Assembly (NCBI GenBank): GCA_964394145.1
Contig: CAYMVL010000025.1
Coordinates: 124,001 to 188,000 of the forward strand
Direction: 5' to 3'
Origin: JAFGBN01 sp964394145
Lineage (GTDB): Bacteria > Chloroflexota > Dehalococcoidia > GIF9 > AB-539-J10
DNA length: 64,000 nucleotides
The position numbers were made by a program, and so were the translations under genes. Shown one piece after another: positions 35,304 to 44,045 of the stretch (position 1 is the first letter of the stretch; the number at the start of each line of letters is the position of its first letter). The notes beneath the pieces were generated by a model. The model made no database searches. It worked only from the letters and a program-made list of their open reading frames with translations, and had not been told where the DNA came from.

Positions 35304-37523
35304 TCAAAGCTCGGAATTGGTGAACCGAAGAGCCTTACCCTTTTGAGCTTCGACAATTTCTCGGAGCAGAAGCTTGACATCGCCTTGCGAGGCAAGATTG
35401 AATTTGGCTACCGAGATGCCAAGGCCTACCTTCAATGACCACGCACTAGCAGGCAGAGCTTTGAAAACATCCTCATCGGTCAAATCATCTCCTATTGCTA
35501 ATATGAAGTCCCAATCCTTTCTGGAAATCCATCGCAAAGCTGCCCGCCCCTTGTCTATGGCAGCATTTTTCACTTCAACTACCTTACTACCCTCCAGAAC
35601 CTGAAGGTTGAGATTACCTGTAAGGTGCAAGAGGTCATTTACCAGCTCTCTTGCTCGCAAATCGCCCAATCGCGGGTCAGCTTCCCTGTAATGCCAGGCA
35701 AGAGAAAACTCCTTCTCTTCAATAAAGGAGCCGGGCGTTCTACGTACGTATACCTCACAGATTGGACGCATTGTCTCTTTCCAGTCGCTGACCAGATATT
35801 CTAGTATCTCCCATTCCTTGCCTCTTTCCTTAATCCAGGCGCCATGTTCAGCAACTAACCCCATATTCAGACGACCAAACCATTCCCCGAGACAATCTTT
35901 GTCGCGACCACTTATGAGCACGACTTCATTTCTAGCGTCCTGAGTCAGTTCTTTAAGCAAGTCCAGAATCTCAACTGTTGGTATTACTTTCTGTGGCTTC
36001 CCCGCAAATGGAACAAGTGTGCCATCGTAATCCAGCAAGAATAGTCTCTGATCGCCCTTCTGAAAATCGCTGAATAATCTCTTTTTCGCCTCATGATGCA
36101 ATATCTTTGCTTCCATCCTGTCCTGGACTTCTCTGGCGCAGAGCAATTTATCCACAAACTCGTCTGCCCACCGCTTCACATCATAATCCTCAAGGCGTTC
36201 CTGCATTACCCTGATGCGACGCATCTGCTCCTCTTCGGGCATGATTAAAGCCTGCTCTAATGCCTGGACAATTTCCTCCTCATTATTTACATTGATTATG
36301 ATTGCCTCACCCAGTTCTTTCGCTGCCCCAGCTGTCTCACTAAGTACTAAGACTCCTTTACCTTCTGTTTTAGTTGCTACATATTCTTTGGCTGTAAGAT
36401 TCATTCCATCCCTTAGAGGGGTGACCAGCGCAACATCTGCCATGCTATACATAGCAACAAGAGAGCGCGAAGGCAAAGAGCGATACAGGTACCGAACGGG
36501 TGTCCAGCCAATGAATCCATACCTTCCATTAATTGCACCTACGAGTTCATCAATCTGTTTCTTCAGCAGAGCATAATGGCCCACCCTAGTACGAGAAGGG
36601 ACTACAGTTAGTATTAGAACGACTTTCCCTCGATACCGTGGCTTCCTTTCCAGAAAGAGGTTAAGAGCTTCCAATCGCTCAGGAATACCTTTACTGTAGT
36701 CGAGTCGGTCTATTGACAGTATTACCTTACAATCTCCAAGTTTCTTGCGAAATTTGCTTACCTGTGTCCGCACTTTTCTAGAGCGTGCATTGCTAGAAAA
36801 TCTCTCATAGTCTATCCCCATCGGGAATTCATCTGCTTTGACTACACGACTGGCCGTGGTGATTTGTCCCATGACTACCTCATAGCCTAATAAGCGCTGC
36901 ACGCTGTCGATGAAATGCCGTGTATAGTCATAGGTATGAAAGCCCACTAAATCCGACCCCAGGAGTCCATCCAGAATTTGCTTACGCCACGGGAGCAGTC
37001 GGAATATCTCAAAGGATGGGAAAGGAATATGACTGAAGAAACCTATTGCTCCCTTTGGTAGTCTTTCCCTTACAAGCTTTGGCAGCAACATTAAATGATA
37101 GTCGTGTATCCAGATAATGTCACCTTCTTGTGCTACTTCAAGAACGGCTTCGCAAAAGGTCTCGTTAACTCGCTGATAGGTTCGCCATAGATCTTTGTCG
37201 TACACTGCATACTGGGCGAAATAATGAAAAAGTGGCCAGATAGTTCTATTGCAAAACCCATGGTAGTAATCTTCGATATTGTGTTCTGATAGGAAAACAG
37301 GGTGGCAATTCTCCGACAGTAATCTTGCTTCGATATCCTTCTCCCGCCCCTCTATCTTTTCATGAGCAATCCCGGGCCAGCCTATCCAGATGCTATTACG
37401 TGATTTATAAAATGCCCCCAAGCCAGTAGCAAGACCTCCAACCGAAGGCTCAAAGTGCAGTTTCCCCTTTATATTCTGAACACTGATAGGCAGACGATTC
37501 GAGACTATTAGCAAGCGTGGCAC
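35304..37523 (-). CDS. otsAB: Fused trehalose-6-phosphate synthase / phosphatase
   Basis: One 739-residue chain holds both steps of trehalose synthesis. Residues 1-470 are a GT20 synthase: SNRLPISV (8-15), GGLATGLG, IWIHDYHLMLLP, GFFSHIPFPS and DGMNLTAKEYVA. Residues about 490-739 are a HAD-type phosphatase: LLDYDGTLVPF (motif I), ISGRD, and AIGDDLTDEDVF (motif IV). The start is a GTG at 37523 after an AGAGAG stretch. It is divergent from the isomerase gene. Confidence 0.94.
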   Translation of the reverse strand: MPRLLIVSNRLPISVQNIKGKLHFEPSVGGLATGLGAFYKSRNSIWIGWPGIAHEKIEGREKDIEARLLSENCHPVFLSEHNIEDYYHGFCNRTIWPLFHYFAQYAVYDKDLWRTYQRVNETFCEAVLEVAQEGDIIWIHDYHLMLLPKLVRERLPKGAIGFFSHIPFPSFEIFRLLPWRKQILDGLLGSDLVGFHTYDYTRHFIDSVQRLLGYEVVMGQITTASRVVKADEFPMGIDYERFSSNARSRKVRTQVSKFRKKLGDCKVILSIDRLDYSKGIPERLEALNLFLERKPRYRGKVVLILTVVPSRTRVGHYALLKKQIDELVGAINGRYGFIGWTPVRYLYRSLPSRSLVAMYSMADVALVTPLRDGMNLTAKEYVATKTEGKGVLVLSETAGAAKELGEAIIINVNNEEEIVQALEQALIMPEEEQMRRIRVMQERLEDYDVKRWADEFVDKLLCAREVQDRMEAKILHHEAKKRLFSDFQKGDQRLFLLDYDGTLVPFAGKPQKVIPTVEILDLLKELTQDARNEVVLISGRDKDCLGEWFGRLNMGLVAEHGAWIKERGKEWEILEYLVSDWKETMRPICEVYVRRTPGSFIEEKEFSLAWHYREADPRLGDLRARELVNDLLHLTGNLNLQVLEGSKVVEVKNAAIDKGRAALRWISRKDWDFILAIGDDLTDEDVFKALPASAWSLKVGLGISVAKFNLASQGDVKLLLREIVEAQKGKALRFTNSEL

Positions 37524-37621
37524 GATGGTTCACTCTCTCTAAATAAGGTACCGACTGAACCAATTGTACTGCATACTTGCCCTTAGCTCAACCCATAAGC
37601 CGATTTAGCTACACTCATTGA

Positions 37622-37650
37622 TTGAGCTCGTTGGGCTCAAATGCTATAAT
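37622..37650 (+). promoter_or_regulatory. Sigma-70-type promoter with internal inverted repeat
   Basis: TTGAGC (37622-37627), a 17-base spacer and a perfect TATAAT (37645-37650) face the isomerase gene, leaving a leader of about 155 bases. TTGAGC and GCTCAA (37635-37640) form a 6-base inverted repeat covering the -35 and most of the spacer, a possible operator. Confidence 0.55.
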
Positions 37651-37812
37651 AGGTGCATGCAACTTTTGCCCTATCGTAATGATAGTTCGCTTCCTTAGGC
37701 CATGACAGAATTTTCCCTCTAACCGAACGCGTATTCTGCAAACACTCGAAGTTAATAGGCTTGTTCAAGGAGAGAATACTTATTACACGTAGGGCAGAGG
37801 CCAGGCTTAGCA

Positions 37813-38874
37813 ATGGTTGACCTCGACAATCTTCAAATTTACCAGCAGCTTGATACATCGGGGATGCTTAATCATCTGCACAAGTTCCCTGAGGAATGCA
37901 AGAACGCGTGGGAAAGAGTCTTGAGCTTTGACCTGCCAAAGGAATATGCTCAAATAGATAAGGTTATTATCTTAGGGATGGGTGGCTCTGCCATTGGGGG
38001 AGCGATAGCACGCCGTCTTGCTTTGGCTGAAAGCGAAACTTCTGTGTTGGTCTATCAGGATTATGGCTTACCTTCACTAGTCGACGCAGACACTCTGGTT
38101 ATTGCTTCAAGCTACTCCGGTAACACAGAGGAGACTTTATCCGCCTTCACGGAATCGCTCAAGACCCCAGCTAAAAAGCTCGTTATCACTGCAGGTGGCA
38201 AGCTGAAACGTCTGGCTCAGAAGGAGCGTGTCCCCGTATTTTCCATAGATTACGAAGCTCCTCCAAGAGCGGCTTTCCCCCACAGTTTCATACCCCTGAT
38301 CGGCATTTTCCAAAAACTTGGCCTGCTCAGGGACAAATCAGAGAGCATGCAAGAAGCACTACGGGTATTAAACAAGTTATCCGGGGAACTTGTTGAAACC
38401 TGCCTCCTGGTTTCTAATCCGGCGAAGCAGTTAGCTACTAAACTGTGGGGGCATATAATAATAATTTATGGTGCAGAGATACTCTCAGAGGTAGCTCAAC
38501 GCTGGAAAGGCCAGCTAAACGAGAATGGCAAGACATGGGCTTTCTGTGAACTTTTCCCTGAACTCAACCATAATGCGGTAGTAGGTTATGAGTTCCCATC
38601 ACAGGCAAAGGAGAAAATTTTTGTGGTCTTGTTGCGTTCCGGCTTATTCCATGCGCGAATTCTGATGCGCTATGAAGCTACCGCTAAGCTAATGGCCAGA
38701 GCAGGAGTCAACTATGAATTCGTCGAACCCTCAGGGGCAAGCACCCTCGCCCAGATGTTGAGTCTGGTCTTCTGGGGAGACTACCTCAGCTTCTATTTAG
38801 CTATGTTAAATGGAATTGACCCGACGCCGGTAGACTCCATAGACTTTGTTAAGAGCTACCTGGCTCAGTTATAG
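37813..38874 (+). CDS. Bifunctional phosphoglucose/phosphomannose isomerase
   Basis: The 353-residue protein belongs to the short archaeal/bacterial PGI-PMI family with a SIS fold: GMGGSAIGGAIARRL (56-70), SSYSGNTEETLSAF (97-110), the C-terminal PGI/PMI domain with ELFPELNHNAVVGYEFP, and SLVFWGDYLSFYLAMLNGIDPTPVDSIDFVK at the end. It interconverts glucose-6-, fructose-6- and mannose-6-phosphate. With the trehalose genes on both sides it feeds sugar phosphates into osmolyte and nucleotide-sugar synthesis. The start is the ATG at 37813. Confidence 0.92.
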   Translation: MVDLDNLQIYQQLDTSGMLNHLHKFPEECKNAWERVLSFDLPKEYAQIDKVIILGMGGSAIGGAIARRLALAESETSVLVYQDYGLPSLVDADTLVIASSYSGNTEETLSAFTESLKTPAKKLVITAGGKLKRLAQKERVPVFSIDYEAPPRAAFPHSFIPLIGIFQKLGLLRDKSESMQEALRVLNKLSGELVETCLLVSNPAKQLATKLWGHIIIIYGAEILSEVAQRWKGQLNENGKTWAFCELFPELNHNAVVGYEFPSQAKEKIFVVLLRSGLFHARILMRYEATAKLMARAGVNYEFVEPSGASTLAQMLSLVFWGDYLSFYLAMLNGIDPTPVDSIDFVKSYLAQL

Positions 38875-38969
38875 CTGTGAGTAATTAAGCCAAGACTTTA
38901 GCGTCGGCTTCACAAGCTAGATAGGCTGAACTGGAAATAGCCGGAAACAGGCAGTATCAGACGGTAGCT

Positions 38970-40052
38970 ATGGCAGGGCTTACGACGAAAGCATTGATCT
39001 TATGTGCCGGCAGGGGAACAAGGCTCAGGCCTCTAACACATACTACCGCAAAGCACCTCTTGCCTGTCGCTAACAAGCCGATATTGTTTTACATTTTAGA
39101 TTATGTTAGAGCGGCTAGCATTACGCATATAGGCATCGTCGTATCGCCTGAGACGGGTAACCAGATTAGAGAAGCTGTGGGTGACGGGTCGAAATGGGGT
39201 GCACATGTCACCTATATCACACAATCAGAGCCGCTTGGTCTGGCCCATGCTGTGAAGGAGGCCCGGGATTTCCTCAGCGACTCCAGCTTCCTCATGCTGC
39301 TGGGTGATAACCTTAGTCAGGGTGCCGTCACAGACCTTATCAGCCAGTTTAACAGTGACAACCCCGATGCCCTTATACTTCTTAAAGAGGTGCCCGACCC
39401 CGAGGCTTTCGGCACAGCTGAGCTTAACGAAAAGAAAGAGGTGATCCGTGTGGTTGAGAAAGCCAAAGAACCAAGAAGTAATTTCGCCATAGCAGGCATA
39501 TATCTCTTCACCGCTGAAATTCATAGCGCTATAGCCCAGATCAAACCCTCTCGGCGCGGTGAACTGGAGATAACCGATGCGATACAGAAACTACTCGAGA
39601 TGGGCAAGAAGGTTGACAGCCACATTCTCGACGGATGGTGGGTTGACACCGGTACCGGCGATGACCTCCTAAAGGCAAACCGGGTCATTCTTGATGACTT
39701 TCTTGAGCGCGACATCGCAGGCACTGTTGACTCCCTCAGCCGGATCACGGGAAGAGTGCAAATTCAACAGGCGGCAGAGGTGGCAAATAGCACTGTGAGG
39801 GGACCGGTATCTATTGCGGAGAATTGCCGAATTAAGAACTCTTTTGTCGGCCCATTTACCAGCATAGGCCCGGGGACGGTGGTAGAGAATACTTCTGTGG
39901 AGCATTCTATCATCCTGGAGAATTGTCACCTCCGTCACATTCAGCACCTGGCCGATAGTATCATCGGCAAGAACACCAAAGTGCTTAAAGGGGAATACAA
40001 GTCCAATATTACAAACCTTGTCATTGGTGACGACGCTAGAATCAGATCGTAA
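38970..40052 (+). CDS. RmlA-like sugar-1-phosphate nucleotidylyltransferase (paralogue 2)
   Basis: The 360-residue protein is a close paralogue of the enzyme at 3436-4527: both have (G/A)G(K/R)GTRLRPLT near the N-terminus, the ISP/VSPETG block, QSEPLGLAHAVK, FLMxLGDNL and a C-terminal beta-helix domain with a related end (GDDARIRS here, GDDARVEL there). The neighbours suggest it supplies UDP-, ADP- or dTDP-glucose for TreT/OtsAB rather than rhamnose synthesis, which is an inference. The ribosome site is weak. Confidence 0.88.
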   Translation: MAGLTTKALILCAGRGTRLRPLTHTTAKHLLPVANKPILFYILDYVRAASITHIGIVVSPETGNQIREAVGDGSKWGAHVTYITQSEPLGLAHAVKEARDFLSDSSFLMLLGDNLSQGAVTDLISQFNSDNPDALILLKEVPDPEAFGTAELNEKKEVIRVVEKAKEPRSNFAIAGIYLFTAEIHSAIAQIKPSRRGELEITDAIQKLLEMGKKVDSHILDGWWVDTGTGDDLLKANRVILDDFLERDIAGTVDSLSRITGRVQIQQAAEVANSTVRGPVSIAENCRIKNSFVGPFTSIGPGTVVENTSVEHSIILENCHLRHIQHLADSIIGKNTKVLKGEYKSNITNLVIGDDARIRS

Positions 40053-40098
40053 GGAGGAAAACTTTATAGTTCGGAATGAATTACTGTGCTAACTGCGG

Positions 40099-40104
40099 TA
40101 TAAT
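40099..40104 (+). promoter_or_regulatory. Candidate -10 element before treT
   Basis: A perfect TATAAT lies 35 bases before the treT ATG. I find no good -35 at 16-18 bases, so this is weak support for a separate promoter. Confidence 0.35.
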
Positions 40105-40139
40105 TTCGAAGTTGCAGCTATATAGAACTGGGGTTCTCG

Positions 40140-41552
40140 ATGACAGATACAGTCAAGATTGACTCCGTCTTGCCAGATGGAACGGTGTACAGTAAGAGAA
40201 AGAGCTTCTGTCCCTTCTCCACACATCCTTTGGAAGACTATGTTCCCATCGTTGGCACAGAGAAAATAGAGAGATTGCAGAGAGCGGCTCAACCGCTAAA
40301 AGGCTTGAAGTTAGCGGAGCTAAACTCAAGTGCCCAGGGTGGCGGTGTGGCAGAAATGCTCCACAGCTCTATACCTTTCCTCAATATGCTGGGAATAGAT
40401 GCTGAGTGGAAGATAGTATCCGGAAACAAGCAGTACTTCGAAGGTACAAAGATGCTGCACAACCTACTCCAAGGCGGGGAAGGCTCCTTCACTACAGAGA
40501 TGCAGCATACCTACTTTCGCACCCTTGAAGAATGTGCCAATGATCATTTGATCGACTACAACCCGGACATCGTGCTGGTTCATGACCCGCAGCCACTTGG
40601 CTTAACCTCCTACCTAAAGAAAGCCGGGGAAACCTGGCTTTGGAGATGCCATATAGACATTGAAGAGCCAGCCTTAAAGGCTAACCCTGGCCTATGGGAA
40701 TTCATCACTAGGCTGACTGACCCATACGATGCAGCTATATTTTCGGCAGCCCACTATGTTGTTTCATGCTGGCCCATGCCCAAGTTCATAATTCCCCCCT
40801 TCATAGACCCTCTTTCTGAGAAGAACAGAGAATTGACCCCGCAAGAGATAGAGAGAGTCCTGCTAAAGTACAATATAGACCCTAAGATTCCGATGATCAC
40901 CCAGATTGGAAGATTTGACCCCTGGAAGGGAATAGATAGGACTATTGCCACCTACCGACGGGTTAGGGAGACAGAGAAATGCCAGCTTATACTGGCAGGT
41001 GGTTTGGCCGCTGACGATCCAGAAGGAGAGAGAGTTCTGGCTAGAGTCTACGATGAGACGAAGGGCGACGATGATATTCATGTGCTCAATCTTTCTATGG
41101 TAGACCGTCTGGAGAACTGGGCAGAGGTAAATGCTTTACAGCGAGCGGCGAGCGTGATAATGCAACCATCGACTAGAGAAGGGTTCGGGCTCGTGATTAC
41201 TGAAGCATTATGGAAAAGCAAGCCCGTCATAGCTGCCGAAGTAGGTGCCATACCTCTACAAATCAGGGATGACGATACAGGTTACTTTTACAGGACGGCA
41301 CGCAAAGCTGCAAAGAAGGTTGCACGTTTGTTGCAGCACCCGGAGGCAGCCGAGGAGATGGGTAGGAGAGGCAGGAAATATGTAGAAGACCATTTTCTCC
41401 TCCCCGACCGCATTGCCGATTGTCTCATGGCCATGAACATGACTAGGAATGCAGCTACAAATGGGAATCTTTGCAGTGAATGCATAACCAGCTTTCACCC
41501 TTGGGTCAAGCTAAGCAAGCGCGGTAAGAAGAGAATATGCGCTTGGTATTAG
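40140..41552 (+). CDS. treT: TreT-like trehalose synthase (GT4 glycosyltransferase)
   Basis: The 470-residue protein resembles TreT, which joins NDP-glucose and glucose to trehalose reversibly. N-terminal SSAQGGGVAEMLHS (63-76) binds the acceptor/phosphate side; HDPQPLGL and WRCHIDIEEP follow; the C-terminal Rossmann domain has QIGRFDPWKGID and the GT4 site PSTREGFGLVITEALWKSKPV with Glu positions for the nucleotide-sugar. The last 35 or so residues (cysteine-containing and basic) extend beyond what I expect of the family and may be new sequence. Related GT4 enzymes could make other glucosides, so the product is probable, not proven. Confidence 0.82.
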   Translation: MTDTVKIDSVLPDGTVYSKRKSFCPFSTHPLEDYVPIVGTEKIERLQRAAQPLKGLKLAELNSSAQGGGVAEMLHSSIPFLNMLGIDAEWKIVSGNKQYFEGTKMLHNLLQGGEGSFTTEMQHTYFRTLEECANDHLIDYNPDIVLVHDPQPLGLTSYLKKAGETWLWRCHIDIEEPALKANPGLWEFITRLTDPYDAAIFSAAHYVVSCWPMPKFIIPPFIDPLSEKNRELTPQEIERVLLKYNIDPKIPMITQIGRFDPWKGIDRTIATYRRVRETEKCQLILAGGLAADDPEGERVLARVYDETKGDDDIHVLNLSMVDRLENWAEVNALQRAASVIMQPSTREGFGLVITEALWKSKPVIAAEVGAIPLQIRDDDTGYFYRTARKAAKKVARLLQHPEAAEEMGRRGRKYVEDHFLLPDRIADCLMAMNMTRNAATNGNLCSECITSFHPWVKLSKRGKKRICAWY

Positions 41553-41778
41553 CTGTGTAAGATTTAACACCGCCTCTGATACTCCCGTTGAGTTGCACGC
41601 TTCCTTCTACCCGCACGTCCAGCAGGTATTCCCATCCTCCGTGCATACTGCCAGTGTAGATTCTTTGACAAAGCTCCAGGCGACCATCTCCAGGAATGTC
41701 AAGATACCAAGTACAAACTCGGCAGAGCTGTTTACCAGTTACTCCCCCGATTTCGGGCAAAGATTGTTGAGGCTGCAC
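41506..41778 (-). CDS. Doubtful small ORF, convergent with treT
   Basis: A 90-codon frame with a GTG start overlaps the treT 3' end by 47 bases. The residues look protein-like (CRVCTWYLDIPGDG, MHGGWEYLLDVRVEGSVQLNG, three cysteines), but no ribosome site is seen and I recognise no family. It could be the remnant of a gene or real with the treT tail being spurious. Confidence 0.2.
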   Translation of the reverse strand: MQPQQSLPEIGGVTGKQLCRVCTWYLDIPGDGRLELCQRIYTGSMHGGWEYLLDVRVEGSVQLNGSIRGGVKSYTANTKRIFSSYRACLA

Positions 41779-42138
41779 AACTGTGTTTTGGGCCGTTACT
41801 CACGATTATGCCTGACCAAGAATGATCAAATGCCCACCCCACAGAGCAAAACCTATTGCTTTTCCCTTCTGACTTGTTTAAGATTAATTCAGTAGACTAG
41901 GAAAGGAGGTTTGTAAGCATCCCGTTATCCGAGAAGGCCACACGGATGCTAAAGTGGAACTCTGCATGGGGCAGACAATTTCTAACAGGAACATTACTGC
42001 AAGTTGCAGCGAACGTTATATGTCGCAACGCGGCGCTAGAGAAGAGTACAGAACCTGTTGAGAGAACTGTCGCCTGTGCGGCTATCAAAGATAAAGCTTA
42101 GTCGACTTTGCCTTTGAAATATTATGAAGGAGGCTGAT
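41553..42138. other. Gene-poor stretch after treT
   Basis: Apart from the doubtful minus-strand ORF I see no clear gene. At 41902-41910 there is an excellent ribosome site AAAGGAGGT, but the next start-like codon, TTG at 41911, is followed at once by TAA. A frame from ATC at 41919 or ATG about 41949 stays open to TAG near 42100 without family resemblance. Confidence 0.5.
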
Positions 42139-42495
42139 ATGGCTGCAGGAAGAAAAGGTTTTTTGGGCTTTATTGGTTTCTGGGCATTCATCGCGGGTCT
42201 TATCGTTGCTGTTGTTGGCGGTATCGTGAACCCGGAAAGCACAGCGATTGTGGTCGTCCTCATCATACTGGGCCTAATCGTGGGTTTTCTGAATATTTCT
42301 GCCAAGGAGATGCTGCTTTTCCTCGTTGCAACTATCGCTCTCATAGTGGTTGGCAGGGTATTTGAACCACTGAGCGTGTTGGGAATCGGCAGAGTACTCG
42401 ACAACATTCTCAGTTATGTAGCAACTTTAATGGCACCCGCCGCAGTCATTGCTGCAATAAAGACTTTGTGGACGGTTGGCAAACCTGGAGAATAG
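42139..42495 (+). CDS. Small four-helix membrane protein of unknown function
   Basis: The 118-residue product starts at the ATG at 42139, which has AAGGAGG 5 bases upstream; an earlier ATG (42124) lies before that site. Four hydrophobic segments are visible (about 6-30, 36-52, 57-74, 92-110), joined by short polar loops (NPEST, ISAKE, GRVFEP). No enzyme motif or lipobox is seen. I recognise no named family. It is separated from a minus-strand small gene by a long palindrome, which suggests that it ends there. Confidence 0.75.
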   Translation: MAAGRKGFLGFIGFWAFIAGLIVAVVGGIVNPESTAIVVVLIILGLIVGFLNISAKEMLLFLVATIALIVVGRVFEPLSVLGIGRVLDNILSYVATLMAPAAVIAAIKTLWTVGKPGE

Positions 42496-42540
42496 AGCGA
42501 ATATAAACGCCAAGAGAAACAATCAGTTCACAAAGATGGC

Positions 42541-42592
42541 TAGGCCAGAATACATCTTATAGCTAGACTGCTATATGATGCGTTCTGGCCTG
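42541..42592. terminator. Long palindrome, candidate bidirectional terminator
   Basis: Arms centred at about 42566 pair over 22 positions with only a few mismatches: AGGCCAGAA, CATC and TATAGC pair with GCTATA, GATG and TTCTGGCCT, around a 6-base loop. It lies between two genes that converge (plus 42139-42495; minus 42606-42812). No T-run is present on either side. Confidence 0.5.
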
Positions 42593-42605
42593 TCGAGTCC
42601 TCTTG

Positions 42606-42812
42606 TCATCGGGTAATATACATCAGGTCATTCAGCCTCATTAGTGGGTCAAAGGAATGGACGAACTGTGAAGCCGCCTTCCCTGCATCGTCTGGCCCTG
42701 AATTATTTTTCCCTTGATCCAGTAGATCTTCGCAATCAATAAACGCCCCTTTCTCAGTTAACGCGGTAATGCGCCTGAATATGGCAAGCTGAGAAGGAGT
42801 AAGATTGAACAA
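42606..42812 (-). CDS. Small protein of unknown function
   Basis: A 68-codon frame with a TTG start (42812) and GGAGG 4 bases upstream. The product is mixed helical, starting with FNLTPSQLAIFRRITALTEKG and ending QFVHSFDPLMRLNDLMYITR, without signal peptide or membrane segment. The ribosome site and the palindrome at its 3' end support it; no family is recognised. Confidence 0.4.
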   Translation of the reverse strand: MFNLTPSQLAIFRRITALTEKGAFIDCEDLLDQGKNNSGPDDAGKAASQFVHSFDPLMRLNDLMYITR

Positions 42813-43159
42813 ATGACCTCCAGGAGTTGCAGGTTAGCTATCTCTAGACAGGCGAAAAATATTATGAACGGATATAGACCTCTTTGCGTTTCAGGAATCT
42901 CGGAAAATTAGCATCCAGCACCCTGGAGGAAGCTTGCCGAAACAATGGCATCCTGAATATAGCTGACACAGCCCTACAAGAATATGCGGCGTGAGGATGA
43001 AAGGCAAAGCCAGGACCTAAAATGTCACGAAAGCTCACACAGAAGGCAGCGGAGAGTATACACCCACAAGATGCTAATCCTCGCTACGACAAGGATGAGC
43101 AGGCTGGGCACAGAGGACAAGACGAAAACTACTATGGTTTGACACGGCACAACACTATA

Positions 43160-43188
43160 TTGCACATTTAACTCAATTATGTTACATT
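43160..43188 (+). promoter_or_regulatory. Weak candidate promoter upstream of rpsB
   Basis: TTGCAC (43160-43165), 17 bases, TACATT (43183-43188), 41 bases before the rpsB ATG. Each hexamer matches the consensus only partly; the AT-rich surroundings favour a promoter in this area. Confidence 0.3.
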
Positions 43189-43229
43189 ACATGAGTTTAT
43201 AGTACATATTATCGTGTGAAGTCAGAAAT

Positions 43230-44045
43230 ATGATAGAGAATGGTTTACTGAAACAACTTCTAGAGTCAGGTGCTCATTTTGGTCATCATACCAGCTATTG
43301 GCACCCCAAGATGAAGAGATATATCTTTACACAGCGCAACAGTATCCACATCATCGATTTGGAACAGACAGTTGTAATGCTAGAAAAAGCATGCACATTT
43401 GTCCAAGACCTGGTAGCCAGAGGGCAGAGCATACTTCTTGTGGGCACCAAGAAGCAAGCTCAACAAGCAGTACAAGAAGAGGCTACGAGATGTGGCATGA
43501 GCTACGTTAATCAAAGATGGTTAGGCGGTATGCTGACTAACTTCGCTACAATACAGACACGGATTGACTATTTGGTCCATTTAGAGGAGAAAAGGGAGAA
43601 GGGCGAGTTTGATTTTCTATCCAAGAAAGAGAGATTAAGGCTGGAGAAGGAAATTATGAGGTTGAATGCTCGAATGGGTAGTTTTAAGGAAGTGACTACT
43701 CTTCCGGGGGCTGTGTTTGTCGTGGATCCAATCAAGGATAAAATTGCTGTTGCTGAAGCTAGGAAGCTTAATATCCCTGTAATCGCTATTGTTGATACTA
43801 ATTGCAATCCAGATAATATCGATTATCCTATCCCCGCTAATGATGATGCAATTAAGGGAATCAAATTGATTTGTGGCAAAATAGCTGACGCGGTAATTGA
43901 AGGCAAGAATGCGCTAGGAGCTGGCGAATTAGTTGCTGAACAGCAAGAACCTATTGAAATACTGGGCTCCTACACATTTGAGCCGGGAATCAGTGAGGAG
44001 CCTCAAGAAGACTTACCACCTTTGAATGAGGATGACCTAGAATGA
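43230..44045 (+). CDS. rpsB: 30S ribosomal protein S2
   Basis: The 271-residue protein has the S2 signatures GAHFGHHTSYWHPKMKRYI (14-32), FVGTKKQAQ-like VGTKKQAQQAV, RWLGGMLTNFATIQ and the PVIAIVDTNCNPDNIDYPIPANDDAI block. It is the first gene of the translation/isoprenoid run and overlaps tsf by 4 bases (ATGA). The ribosome site is poor, consistent with control through a leader or leaderless initiation. The acidic tail (EEPQEDLPPLNEDDLE) is longer than in E. coli. Confidence 0.98.
   Translation: MIENGLLKQLLESGAHFGHHTSYWHPKMKRYIFTQRNSIHIIDLEQTVVMLEKACTFVQDLVARGQSILLVGTKKQAQQAVQEEATRCGMSYVNQRWLGGMLTNFATIQTRIDYLVHLEEKREKGEFDFLSKKERLRLEKEIMRLNARMGSFKEVTTLPGAVFVVDPIKDKIAVAEARKLNIPVIAIVDTNCNPDNIDYPIPANDDAIKGIKLICGKIADAVIEGKNALGAGELVAEQQEPIEILGSYTFEPGISEEPQEDLPPLNEDDLE

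Larger units (their letters stand above)
42496..43229. other. Gene-poor stretch before rpsB
   Basis: This 734-base region holds the 50-nt palindrome, one small minus-strand gene candidate, two short plus-strand open frames without good starts (about 42893-42993, ending LQEYAA; and 43022-43171, starting MSRKLTQKAAES) and a weak promoter before rpsB. Both frames may be remnants; I cannot assign them. Confidence 0.5.

Noticed and set aside
35087..35395. 102-codon minus frame at the otsAB 3' end
   Set aside because: It starts inside otsAB in another frame and has no ribosome site; the 274-base gap before it holds only a weak GGTTG/CAACC hairpin.
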